This document shows, piece after piece, positions 1 to 7,589 of a stretch of DNA of 40,492 nt. The translations under genes were made by a program, and so were the position numbers. Position 1 is the first letter of the stretch. Each line of letters starts with the position of its first letter. The notes under the pieces were generated by a model, which was not told the DNA's origin, made no database searches, and saw nothing but the letters and a program-made list of their open reading frames with translations. Location of the stretch: assembly GCA_028291615.1 (NCBI GenBank), contig JAQGHM010000381.1:1-40492 (forward strand), in the 5' to 3' direction. This DNA is from Phycisphaerales bacterium (GTDB lineage: Bacteria > Planctomycetota > Phycisphaerae > Tepidisphaerales > Tepidisphaeraceae).

Positions 1-1043
1 ACATCACCGACATGTCCTGGGGCCGCATCAATCACCCCTCCGAAATCCTCAAGATCGACCAGGAGATCGAGGTCAAGGTCCTCCAGATCGACAAGGACAA
101 GGAAAAGATCGCCCTGGGCCTCAAGCAGAAGGATGCCTCCCCCTGGGAGAACATCGAGACCAAGTACGCCGTCGGCACCTCCCACGAGGCCACCGTCGTC
201 AACATCATGTCCTACGGCGCGTTCTGCAAGCTCGAAGAAGGCGTCGAAGGCCTGGTCCACATCTCCGAGATGTCCTGGACCAAGCGCATCAATCACCCCT
301 CCGAGATCGTGTCGGCTGACCAGAAGGTCAACGTCAAGGTCCTGGAGATCAACAAGGACAAGCAGGAAATCAGCCTCGGCATGAAACAGGTCGAGGAGAA
401 TCCCTGGGAGCGCGTCGCCGACAAGTACCCCCCCGGCAGCGTGGTCTCGGGCAAGGTCCGCAACATCGCCAACTACGGCGCCTTCGTCGAGATCGAAGAA
501 GGCATCGACGGCCTGTTGCACGTCAGCGACCTTAGCTGGACCAAGAAGATCGGTCACCCCTCGGAGATCCTCAAGAAGGGCGAAGACGTCCAAGCCGTCG
601 TCCTCTCCGTCGATCAGGAGAAGCAGCGGATCGCCCTGGGTCTCAAGCAGATGCAGGAAGATCCGTGGCAGACCGTCATCCCGGCCAACTACCGCCCGGG
701 CATGGTCGTCAAAGGCCACGTCACCAAGATCGCCAACTTCGGCGTCTTCGTGGAGCTTGAGTCCGGCCTGGAAGGCCTCCTGCACATCAGCGAGATCGCC
801 GACCAGAAGGTCGAGAAGCCCGAGGACATCGTCAAGGTCGGCCAGGAAGTGGACGTCAAGATCCTCCGCGTCGACAGCGACGAGCGGAAGATCGGCCTCT
901 CCCTCAAGCGCGCCATGTGGGCGCAAGAGGAAGAGAAACGCGAAGAGGTCCGCTCCGAGCGCTCCAAGACCAAAGGCCTCAAAGGCGGCCTCGAAGGTGG
1001 CGAAAACACTACCGGCCTGGGCGACCTCAAGCTCGGCCAATAA
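1..1043 (+). CDS. rpsA: 30S ribosomal protein S1, C-terminal part (5' truncated)
   Basis: The reading frame is open from the left window edge, so the N-terminus lies outside. The visible protein is a chain of S1/OB-fold repeats: the end of one repeat followed by three complete ones. Each carries the typical YGAFVEIEEGIDGLLHVSD type signature, and repeats end in an LGLKQ/LSLKR motif with a following PW. Only the last repeat departs from the SW-x(4)-HPSE spacing. This matches ribosomal protein S1, which binds mRNA on the 30S subunit and helps load structured or poorly SD-matched messages. A charged tail follows the last repeat (EEEKREEVRSERSK). A strong intrinsic terminator lies 54 nt after the stop, so this is the end of its transcription unit. 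The number of missing N-terminal repeats cannot be seen. Confidence 0.95.
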   Translation, partial: ITDMSWGRINHPSEILKIDQEIEVKVLQIDKDKEKIALGLKQKDASPWENIETKYAVGTSHEATVVNIMSYGAFCKLEEGVEGLVHISEMSWTKRINHPSEIVSADQKVNVKVLEINKDKQEISLGMKQVEENPWERVADKYPPGSVVSGKVRNIANYGAFVEIEEGIDGLLHVSDLSWTKKIGHPSEILKKGEDVQAVVLSVDQEKQRIALGLKQMQEDPWQTVIPANYRPGMVVKGHVTKIANFGVFVELESGLEGLLHISEIADQKVEKPEDIVKVGQEVDVKILRVDSDERKIGLSLKRAMWAQEEEKREEVRSERSKTKGLKGGLEGGENTTGLGDLKLGQ

Positions 1044-1096
1044 CGCGAAGGCAGTCTGGGGGAAGCATGTTCGCGACAGTTATCGATGTTCAAACC

Positions 1097-1125
1097 ACCG
1101 CCCCCGCAAGGGGGCGGTTTTCTTT
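1097..1125 (+). terminator. Rho-independent terminator of rpsA
   Basis: A perfect 9-bp GC-rich stem (ACCGCCCCC with GGGGGCGGT) closed by a GCAA tetraloop is followed at once by a T-rich tract (TTTTCTTT). It sits 54 nt downstream of the rpsA stop and before the sigma factor gene, so it separates the two units. Confidence 0.92.
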
Positions 1126-1252
1126 GCATCCCATAATATCCCTTTGGCCCGCGCCATCCGCCGTCCGCCATCTTCCCGCCCCACCTTCTTCAGCCCACTG
1201 CCCGCCCCACCGATATCCCCAATGGTGCCCTAACCACCAGGACGGGAAAAGT

Positions 1253-2083
1253 ATGCCATCGATTGCCGTGCAAAATGGGTTGCAGATCTACCTGCGACAG
1301 ATCAACGAGTCGCCACTCCTCACCGCCGACCAGGAAAAGCAACTGGCTCGGCGCATCATCCATGACAATGACCCTGCCGCCCGCGAGCACATGGTCCGTT
1401 CCAATCTGCGCCTGGTGGTCAACATCGCCAAGCACTACATCAACCGCGGCCTGCAGCTCCCCGACCTGATCGAGGAAGGCAACATCGGCCTGCTCAAAGC
1501 CGTCGAAGGCTTCGACCCCGAAAATGGCTGCCGCTTTTCCACCTACGCGAGTTGGTGGATCAAGCAGTCGATCAAGCGCGCCCTGATCAACAGCGTGCAG
1601 CCGATCCACATCCCGGCCTACATGGTCGAGATGATGTCCAAGCTCCGCCAGGCCAACCGCGAGCTCGAAGACACGCTCGGCCGCCTGCCGACGGTCGACG
1701 AACTCGCGCTGCACATGAAGATCACCCCGAAGAAACTCAAGATCATCCGCAAGGCCGTCAAAGCCTACGGCGCCCCCACCCAATCCGGCGGCGGCGAAGA
1801 AGGCTCGGAGATGACGATCGAAGAGATCGTCTCCGACGGCAACACCCCCCTCCCCGAACAAAACGTCATCGACACCGAAGAGCTTGGCCAACTGGTCGAC
1901 CTCCTGGACAACATCGACGAGCGCGAGGCCAAGATCCTCAAGCTCCGCTACGGCCTCGATGGCGAAGATCCCATGACCCTAAAGGAAATCGGCGCCCGCA
2001 TCGGCCTGACCAGAGAGCGCGTGAGGCAGATCGAACACGAGACCTTGCGCAAGCTCCGCGATGCGATGATGACCGAGGCGTGA
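1253..2083 (+). CDS. RNA polymerase sigma factor, sigma-70 family (RpoD/RpoS-like)
   Basis: A 276-residue sigma-70 family protein. Region 1.2 (GLQIYLRQINESPLLTADQE) is followed by region 2 with the core-binding and -10 recognition segment (LRLVVNIAKHY, LPDLIEEGNIGLLKAVEGFDP, FSTYASWWIKQSIKRA). Region 3 follows, and then region 4.2 with its helix-turn-helix (TLKEIGARIGLTRERVRQIEHETLRKLR). It lacks the long 1.1 region and non-conserved insert of a housekeeping RpoD, so it resembles short group-2 type factors. ATG 1253 is chosen because homology starts there. The frame is open further upstream, but that part is unlike sigma factors and covers the rpsA terminator. Only a weak AGGA lies before the start. 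Which promoters it serves cannot be told. Confidence 0.93.
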   Translation: MPSIAVQNGLQIYLRQINESPLLTADQEKQLARRIIHDNDPAAREHMVRSNLRLVVNIAKHYINRGLQLPDLIEEGNIGLLKAVEGFDPENGCRFSTYASWWIKQSIKRALINSVQPIHIPAYMVEMMSKLRQANRELEDTLGRLPTVDELALHMKITPKKLKIIRKAVKAYGAPTQSGGGEEGSEMTIEEIVSDGNTPLPEQNVIDTEELGQLVDLLDNIDEREAKILKLRYGLDGEDPMTLKEIGARIGLTRERVRQIEHETLRKLRDAMMTEA

Positions 2084-2125
2084 GCAGGCTGGCGACCGAT
2101 AGCCGGCGGCGATAAACTCCCCGGC

Positions 2126-2647
2126 ATGATCGACACCCTCAAACCCCTGATCCGCGAGATCCCCGACTTCCCCAAGAAGGGCATCCTCTTCCGCGACATC
2201 ACGCCCCTGCTGGCCAATCCATCGGGCATCGCGCTGGCGGTGGAGTTGCTGGCCAACCCGTTCCGCGGGAAGAACATCGACCTGGTCGTCGGCGCGGAGA
2301 GCCGCGGGTTTATCTTCGGGACGGCCGTCGCGTGCTGTCTCTCCGCGGGCTTCGTGCTGGTGCGCAAGCCGGGGAAGCTGCCGCACAAGAAGGTCTCGAT
2401 GACCTACGACCTGGAGTACGGGACCGATACGCTGGAGATGCACGAGGATTCGATCCTCAAGGACCAGCGAGTGCTCATCGTCGATGACCTGCTCGCCACC
2501 GGCGGCACCATGAAGGCGTGCAGCGACCTGGTCGAACGCGTGGGGGGCAAGGTGGTCGGCCTCGCGGTGCTGATCGAATTAGCGGGGCTCAAGGGGCGGG
2601 AAAAGCTCAACGGTCAAGCGGTCCACTCCGTCCTCAAGTACGAGTAA
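2126..2647 (+). CDS. apt: Adenine phosphoribosyltransferase
   Basis: A 173-residue type I phosphoribosyltransferase of normal length for Apt, which converts adenine and PRPP to AMP in purine salvage in the cytoplasm. The PRPP-binding motif VLIVDDLLATGGT spans residues 116-128 with the acidic pair D120/D121. The N-terminal IPDFPKKGILFRDITPLL is diagnostic for Apt, as is the segment GAESRGFIFG at 57-66. It lies 42 nt after the sigma factor and 5 nt before the EEP-fold gene, so the last two may be cotranscribed. No Shine-Dalgarno is visible. A TAAACT hexamer ends exactly 7 nt before the ATG, which would fit a leaderless mRNA, but this is inference. Confidence 0.95.
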   Translation: MIDTLKPLIREIPDFPKKGILFRDITPLLANPSGIALAVELLANPFRGKNIDLVVGAESRGFIFGTAVACCLSAGFVLVRKPGKLPHKKVSMTYDLEYGTDTLEMHEDSILKDQRVLIVDDLLATGGTMKACSDLVERVGGKVVGLAVLIELAGLKGREKLNGQAVHSVLKYE

Positions 2648-2652
2648 ACGTC

Positions 2653-3525
2653 ATGATGCAATGCGTAGCATTGATGCTGCTGTTGATCGTGGCCGCGGTG
2701 GGGTGCCAGAGCGCGGTTGCGCCCGTAACGGCGGCGGTGCTCCCGGCGACGACGCAAGCCGCGGATGACTCGCTTAAGGTGATGACCTTCAACCTGCGCT
2801 ACGCCAGCGTCAAGCCGCCCAACGCGTGGTGGCAGCGGCGCGAGGCGATGAAGGAGTGCATCCAGAGCGTCAACCCGGACCTCTTCGGCACGCAGGAGGG
2901 TCTCTACGGCCAACTCAAGGACATGGAGAGCGACCTTCGCGATTACGCATGGATCGGCCTGGGGCGCGATGGTGGATCGAAGGGGGAATTCATGGCAATC
3001 TTCTACCGCAAGGCCCGCTTCGAGCCGCTGGAGTACGATCACTTCTGGTTGTCCGATACGCCTAACGTCGTAGCATCAACGAGTTGGGGTAATACCAACC
3101 GGCGGATGGTGACGTGGGTGAAGTTCCTGGATCATCAGACCAACAAGCAGTTCTACTTCTGGAACACGCACCTCGATCACGCGATCCAGGCGGCGCGCGA
3201 GAAGGGCGCTGCCCTGATCCGCAGGCGCGTCGAGGCGCTGGGGACGGCGACGCCGATCATCCTGGTCGGCGACTTCAACGCGGCGGCCAAGGCGAACAAG
3301 GCGTATGACATCCTCACCGAAGGCGGGTTCTTCACCGATGCGTGGACGGCCGAAGAGGCCGGCACGTTCCACAACTTCAGCGGCAACGCGACTAAGCTCG
3401 GGCGGATCGACTGGATCTTCACCCGCGGCGAGGTAAAGGCGGAACAGCCGGACGTAATCCGGTTCAACAAGGTGGGGCAATATCCGAGCGACCACCACGC
3501 GGTGGCGGCGCGGGTGCGGATGTAG
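2653..3525 (+). CDS. Endonuclease/exonuclease/phosphatase (EEP) family lipoprotein
   Basis: A 290-residue protein beginning with a hydrophobic signal and a lipobox-like AVGC at Cys18, so it is probably an exported lipoprotein. The EEP catalytic set is complete: N47 (TFNLRY), E82 (GTQEG), H173 (NTHLDH), D207/N209 (VGDFNA), D253 (RIDWIF) and D280/H281 (YPSDHH). The closest style is the secreted EEP proteins related to exonuclease III and sphingomyelinase that are common in Bacteroidetes and planctomycetes. The substrate could be a phosphodiester in lipid, nucleic acid or inositol phosphate; the sequence does not decide. ATG 2653 (followed by a second ATG) is chosen because it gives the signal peptide. 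It starts 5 nt after apt, suggesting a shared transcript. Confidence 0.85.
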   Translation: MMQCVALMLLLIVAAVGCQSAVAPVTAAVLPATTQAADDSLKVMTFNLRYASVKPPNAWWQRREAMKECIQSVNPDLFGTQEGLYGQLKDMESDLRDYAWIGLGRDGGSKGEFMAIFYRKARFEPLEYDHFWLSDTPNVVASTSWGNTNRRMVTWVKFLDHQTNKQFYFWNTHLDHAIQAAREKGAALIRRRVEALGTATPIILVGDFNAAAKANKAYDILTEGGFFTDAWTAEEAGTFHNFSGNATKLGRIDWIFTRGEVKAEQPDVIRFNKVGQYPSDHHAVAARVRM

Positions 3526-3834
3526 GCGTGCAGGCTGACCCTGTACCTTCCCGCGTGAGGGGTCGATGGTGCGCGAATTGGGTCCCGCGCGCGCACCGGG
3601 GTGCGGGAGAATCATCGGGGGATTTCAGATTTTTTTTCGCTGGTACTGAGCCGATTTTGCGGTTTTGCGCCGCGGTGCTGCGCGCGCGAGGTCCCCGGCG
3701 CGCACCAGTCAGGCGGGATTATAGAAGGCGCGTCGGTGTGCGTCCGCAAAAGAGCGAGAGGAGGTGACGCGGGGCGGCGTGCTGGTAAGCGATCGGGTTG
3801 ATAACCAAAGGCAACTGTTCAAGGGAGGTTGGCC
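3526..3834 (+). other. Intergenic stretch with hairpin, T-run and an orphan Shine-Dalgarno
   Basis: This 309-nt stretch has no convincing gene. An 8-bp inverted repeat (GGTGCGCG at 3568-3575, CGCGCACC at 3590-3597) may end the apt-EEP transcript, and an uninterrupted T8 run lies at 3632-3639. A near-perfect anti-SD complement (GAGGAGGTGA, about 3758-3767) has no start codon at normal spacing. The nearest is GTG 3779, whose frame runs out inside the next gene. The true SD of the next gene (GGGAGG) is at 3823-3828. Confidence 0.5.
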
Positions 3835-5652
3835 ATGTTCGAGGTCATTCCGGAGATCGTGGAGTCGGCGGGCGGGCACAAGCGGATCAAGGTGATGATC
3901 CGGGATGGGGATCGGGTGATTGATGTGGACCTGATCGATCCGTTCCAGGCGGCGCAGCGACGCAAGACGGCGCAGCGATTGGCCGAGCGAGCGGGCGAGC
4001 CGCAGGCGGTGGACCGCATCGAGCAGGTGCTGCTGCAGTGCGTCGATCAGATGACGTTGCAGGAGGAGGGAGGGGGCGACGGCGGAGGCGCGGCCGAGAC
4101 CGAGCCGATGAGCATCGTCCGCCCGGAGCTGATCATCGCCGGCGGCGTGGTGGGAGTCAGCGTGCCGGAGGTGATGATCCGCGAGGGTGAGGCGATCGGG
4201 CGCTGGCGGCTTTACCTGCGATTGCCTCGGCAAAGCTCGGGTGGCGGCGCGGAGGCACTTGCACATCAGGCGGCAAAAGACGGCGGCGCAGGCGACGCCG
4301 CCATGCCCGCTGCGCCCGGCGCGGACCGCCGCGTCAGTCAGTTGCTCGCGCCGCGCATCGAGACGGCGGGGGATGCGGCGTTGCCGGTTCTCTGGGTGCA
4401 CCCGGTGCCGTCGGCCCCGTCGCCGTCTACCCCATCGGGCTGGACGCCCGCCGGGCGCAAGGCGTGGCTGGAGGGCGCGGCCGATCCTGATCCCGTCACC
4501 CTGTTCGACGAGGTGATCGCGGCGCTGGTGGAGTATCTGGACGTCGAAGAACAGGGCAAGGTCGAAGGCGCTCCCCATCCCCTCATCGCCACGCTCGCGC
4601 TCTGGGTGATGTTGACGTACGTCTACGTCGCGTGGGATGCGGTGCCGTACCTCTTCGTCACCGGCCCGGCGGGAAGCGGCAAGACGCGCGTGTTCGAGCT
4701 CTTGTCGCGCCTCTGTTTTCGGCCGCTGTTGTCGAGCAATCTGTCCGCGCCGGCGCTGTTCCGCACGCTGCACGATCGCGGCGGCACGCTATTGCTCGAC
4801 GAGGCCGAGCGTCTCAGCGAAGGGGGCGATGATGTTGCCGAACTGCGGAGCATCCTGCTCGCGGGATACAAGCGTGGCGGGCGCGCCAGCCGTCTGGAAC
4901 TCAGCGGTGACAACTACCAGATGCGCGAGTTCCAGGTGTTTGGCCCCAAGGCGATCGCGTGCATCAACGCGCTGCCGCCGGCGCTGGCGAGCCGGTGCGT
5001 GCCGGTGCCGATGTTCCGCTCGCCGGCGGGCTCGGACAAACCGCGCCGGCGGCTGGACACCGATCCGGCGCGCTGGCCGCGCCTGCGGGACGGCCTGCAC
5101 GCGGCGCTGCTCGGGCCGATGGGCAAGGCGGCGAGCGAGCTGGCCAGCGAGCCGGGCTTCTGTCCGCTGGGCGGGCGGCAGTACGAGCTATGGCAACCGC
5201 TGCTGGCGCTGGCGGCGTGGATCGATTGCGAGCGCAGCAAACGCAGGCAACAAGGTGCCGGCGATTCCGGACCGGCCGTCCCGCCCCTGCACCCGCGCCT
5301 GCTCGACTACGCGCGGGGGATTTGTGACGGCGGGAGCGAGAGTCTGTTGCCCGAGGAGGATTTCCTGTTGCTGTGGACGTTGACGGATCGGGCCGTCCGT
5401 GACGAGCAGCCGACCTGCAAGGTGCTCCTTGAGGTGGCGCGACGGGCTGACCCGGACGCGGTGCGCGGTATCTCGGCGCGGCGCGTGGCAGAGATCCTGA
5501 AACGGTACGGGCTCTCGACCGTTCGCTACGGGGGCAGGCGCATCTATCGCGAGTGCGTCGGTCAGCTCAAGCACGTCGAATCGCGATATGGCATAGACCT
5601 GAACACGGCTGGCAAGGAGAACGTCCATCTCCTGCAGGTCCGCCGACCGTAA
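3835..5652 (+). CDS. AAA/helicase-like ATPase with DUF3631-type core and C-terminal winged helix
   Basis: A 605-residue protein. Residues about 1-230 have no recognised domain and include a low-complexity Ala/Pro-rich linker. A P-loop ATPase core follows, with Walker A GPAGSGKT at 277-284 and Walker B LLLDEAE around D322/E323. It also has the phrases FGPKAIACINALPPALASR and ILLAGYKRGG, which are typical of the DUF3631 helicase-like domain found in phage, plasmid and island-borne DNA-processing proteins. The last 60 residues resemble a winged helix (ISARRVAEILKRYGLSTVRYGGRRIY). ATG 3835 is preceded by GGGAGG at 6-nt spacing. No integrase, primase or phage gene flanks it, so it may be a remnant of a mobile element or a domesticated ATPase. 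The function is not established by the sequence. Confidence 0.7.
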   Translation: MFEVIPEIVESAGGHKRIKVMIRDGDRVIDVDLIDPFQAAQRRKTAQRLAERAGEPQAVDRIEQVLLQCVDQMTLQEEGGGDGGGAAETEPMSIVRPELIIAGGVVGVSVPEVMIREGEAIGRWRLYLRLPRQSSGGGAEALAHQAAKDGGAGDAAMPAAPGADRRVSQLLAPRIETAGDAALPVLWVHPVPSAPSPSTPSGWTPAGRKAWLEGAADPDPVTLFDEVIAALVEYLDVEEQGKVEGAPHPLIATLALWVMLTYVYVAWDAVPYLFVTGPAGSGKTRVFELLSRLCFRPLLSSNLSAPALFRTLHDRGGTLLLDEAERLSEGGDDVAELRSILLAGYKRGGRASRLELSGDNYQMREFQVFGPKAIACINALPPALASRCVPVPMFRSPAGSDKPRRRLDTDPARWPRLRDGLHAALLGPMGKAASELASEPGFCPLGGRQYELWQPLLALAAWIDCERSKRRQQGAGDSGPAVPPLHPRLLDYARGICDGGSESLLPEEDFLLLWTLTDRAVRDEQPTCKVLLEVARRADPDAVRGISARRVAEILKRYGLSTVRYGGRRIYRECVGQLKHVESRYGIDLNTAGKENVHLLQVRRP

Positions 5653-5705
5653 CCCGGTGCTCGGTGGTCGATTGTGCCCATTGTGCCTGTTGTCCGGGGT
5701 GGGAT

Positions 5706-5762
5706 GTGGGGGCTTGGCGCACGCCAGGCCCCCACGATCCTCAAACCCCTTTTTCTTTTCTT
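5706..5762 (+). terminator. Terminator-like hairpin after the DUF3631-type gene
   Basis: An 8-bp perfect stem (GTGGGGGC 5706-5713 with GCCCCCAC 5728-5735) continues inward through TTGGC/GCCAG to a GCAC loop, giving about 13 pairs. A T-rich tract (TTTTTCTTTTCTT) follows about 14 nt later, so the spacing is looser than in a classical intrinsic terminator. The rest of the gap up to 5943 holds nothing else recognised. Confidence 0.65.
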
Positions 5763-5943
5763 AATATAAGGCCAGAAAGAGATACGCGTGCCGGGCGCGC
5801 GAGGGGCGCGAGGCGCGGAGGTGCTGCGGAGACCGCCACCACCCCCTGCGGACATCGACCCAATGGGCACAACCGGCACATGACGGGATGTCGCGGTGGC
5901 AGGATCAAATCCGGAACAACGACGGCGCGGTAGAATCAATTCC

Positions 5944-6363
5944 GTGAAACGCCCCGTCAAATCGAAATCCAGCCCTATCGCGTGGGGCGGGTCGGGGGTC
6001 AACTTCGCCGCGCTGCCGGTGGTGATACGACGGCAGTTAAAGAACGATTGGGCGAGGGAGTTCCAGAAATCGCGGCGGTTCAAGTCGGTCATCGGCGCGA
6101 TGCTCTCGCTGGCGGGCGGCGGGATGGTGCTGCTGATATTGATCTACCAGTTCCCCAATCCCGGCCCCGTGGCAATCGTGGCATCCACGATGCTGGTTGC
6201 TGCTTATATCGTCAATTACGTCGGCATCGGCCTTCCGTACGGTCGGTTCTGCCTGACGCGCCTCGCAAAGCTCGGATGCTGCGCGAAGTGTGGGTATGAC
6301 TTGCGGGCGACGCCCGAGCGGTGTCCGGAGTGCGGGGCGATCGTGGCGGAGGTGAAGGCGTGA
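5944..6363 (+). CDS. Small membrane protein with C-terminal zinc ribbon (GYDLRAT motif)
   Basis: This 139-residue hypothetical protein has two predicted membrane helices in the middle (GGGMVLLILIYQF and VAIVASTMLVAAYIVNYVG). It ends in a four-cysteine zinc ribbon, CAKCGYDLRATPERCPECG. That exact type of tail is widespread on unrelated planctomycete membrane proteins; its role is unknown. GTG 5944 is chosen over the upstream in-frame ATG 5896. A TAGAAT hexamer ends 7 nt before the GTG, and no SD is present, so translation may be leaderless. Its stop overlaps the start of the next gene, which carries the same tail, so the two are likely translated together. Confidence 0.72.
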   Translation: MKRPVKSKSSPIAWGGSGVNFAALPVVIRRQLKNDWAREFQKSRRFKSVIGAMLSLAGGGMVLLILIYQFPNPGPVAIVASTMLVAAYIVNYVGIGLPYGRFCLTRLAKLGCCAKCGYDLRATPERCPECGAIVAEVKA

Positions 6364-6947
6364 GGGATCGCTATCGCATCCTCATCAACACGGCGACCGT
6401 ACTGTCGCTGATGTTGTTTGTCGCCGGCATCGTGCTTTGGGTGCGCAGCTTCTGGTGGTTCGAGGGCGCGGGAATCTCGCGGCGCGAGACGGCTCCTCCG
6501 GCGGATGCATTTCGGACTGCGATGTCGTGGCGCGGGCGAATCTACGCGGTGCGGTCGCGCTGGTACGATCACCCCGGGCAAATCGCGACGACGCCGCCAG
6601 GGTGGGGGTTCGATTCTGTGCGATTGACGGCTCGCCCCAAGTGGCATCCGCTCATCGAGCCGTCGCTCCGACGCGATTATGCAGGGTTTTCGACGGGCAG
6701 CGGTCGGTTGATCGCCATTGATTTTCGCGGCGACCGACTGATTGCCGAGGACGCCTGGTTCAGCGTGCCATGGGCGTATCCTTGTGCGATCGCGGCCATG
6801 CTTCCCGGGATCCGGTGGGCGACCTGGTATCGCCGCCGACGTCGAGTCCGCGTCGCGGGTTCTTGCCGGCGTTGTGGGTACGACCTCCGCGCCACGCCGG
6901 CGCGGTGTCCGGAGTGCGGGACGGCGGCGATCGCATCGAAGGCCTGA
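6360..6947 (+). CDS. Membrane protein with C-terminal zinc ribbon, coupled to the preceding gene
   Basis: A 195-residue protein. The start is GTG 6360, overlapping the TGA of the upstream gene (GTGA), which indicates translational coupling. One N-terminal helix (TVLSLMLFVAGIVLWV) leads into a roughly 120-residue extracytoplasmic-type domain (YDHPGQIATTPPGWGFDSVR). A second helix (FSVPWAYPCAIAAMLPG) then precedes the zinc ribbon CRRCGYDLRATPARCPECG. The soluble domain resembles the N-terminal part of other planctomycete proteins of this tail class but has no known fold or activity. The pair appear to share the tail and probably the location, with the ribbon on the cytoplasmic side (inferred). 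Confidence 0.72.
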   Translation: MRDRYRILINTATVLSLMLFVAGIVLWVRSFWWFEGAGISRRETAPPADAFRTAMSWRGRIYAVRSRWYDHPGQIATTPPGWGFDSVRLTARPKWHPLIEPSLRRDYAGFSTGSGRLIAIDFRGDRLIAEDAWFSVPWAYPCAIAAMLPGIRWATWYRRRRRVRVAGSCRRCGYDLRATPARCPECGTAAIASKA

Positions 6948-7042
6948 TGCAACTCTTTCGTTGACGCGTGCCCCCATCCACACGGGACAAAGAGGGCGCG
7001 GCCTCTGCGATCGGGGGCGCTCGCCGGGGGTGGACATTGTTT

Positions 7043-7459
7043 TCATTTGCTGAAGCGGCCGAGCATTTCGCGCTGGACGCGATTGTTCTCCTGGGACTTC
7101 CGCTCGGTGACCGTTCCGCTGTGGTTGTAGATCGACAGCAGCAGGGCCAGCAGGATCGCCGCGCCAAAGCCGCCGAAGAGCATCACCTTGGAGCGCCGGT
7201 CGTCCTCGTACAGGGGCTTGTCCGCGCCCAGCGCCCGCAGCGTGAGGTGGGCGAGGATGCCGGCGACGAAGATGGTGAGCACCGCGACCAGGACGCCGAA
7301 GTCGCGGAAGGTTTGCGGGTCATCGCTGAGCAGGTTGATCAGGCCGAAACTTGCACCGAAGAGGATCGCGAAGTAGACGAATGCGACGAACTTGAAGGTG
7401 TGCTTTGACTCCAGGATGAAGAGCAGCCATGGCGGGCGCGGCGGGGGTGGGGTGGGCAT
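7043..7459 (-). CDS. Small hypothetical membrane protein
   Basis: A 138-residue protein with three hydrophobic segments: FVAFVYFAILFGASFGLINLL, FGVLVAVLTIFVAGILAHLTL and VMLFGGFGAAILLALLLSIY. A proline-rich N-terminus and a charged C-terminal tail (SGTVTERKSQENNRVQREML) flank them. ATG 7459 is preferred over TTG 7495, because the extra twelve residues lack support. No clear SD is seen. It reads in the same direction as the DUF1800-DUF1501 genes upstream, 123 nt after the DUF1501 stop, but a long inverted repeat lies between them. No family is recognised. Confidence 0.65.
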   Translation of the reverse strand: MPTPPPPRPPWLLFILESKHTFKFVAFVYFAILFGASFGLINLLSDDPQTFRDFGVLVAVLTIFVAGILAHLTLRALGADKPLYEDDRRSKVMLFGGFGAAILLALLLSIYNHSGTVTERKSQENNRVQREMLGRFSK

Positions 7460-7522
7460 CCGGTGGAAGTTATCGCAGCGCGGGCGACGCGACAACGTTC
7501 TATTTCAATCGTCAGGGCGATC

Positions 7523-7589
7523 CCTGTTAGGGTGGGCGCTGGCGCGGATGAATGAATGGACGGATGGCAGGCACCGCCCACCCTACAGG
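7523..7589. repeat. Imperfect 15-16 bp inverted repeat (MITE- or terminator-like)
   Basis: CCTGTTAGGGTGGGCG (7523-7538) is the reverse complement of CGCCCACCCTACAGG (7575-7589) apart from one extra T, enclosing 36 nt rich in GGATG/AATGG steps. The right arm covers the stop codon of the DUF1501 gene. It may act as a terminator for that minus-strand unit or be a small non-autonomous repeat. The motif TAGGGTGGGC at repeat ends has the look of a dispersed family, which cannot be tested within this window. Confidence 0.7.

Noticed and set aside
917-1252. Upstream extension of the sigma factor to ATG 917
   Set aside because: It would overlap rpsA and read through its terminator; the residues are unlike any sigma region.
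3632-3639. T8 run considered as an intrinsic terminator
   Set aside because: No GC-rich stem directly precedes it; the nearest hairpin ends 35 nt earlier.
3709-4773. A 354-codon minus-strand frame over the start of the ATPase gene
   Set aside because: Arg/His-rich, lacks an SD, and opposes a gene with a strong SD and P-loop.
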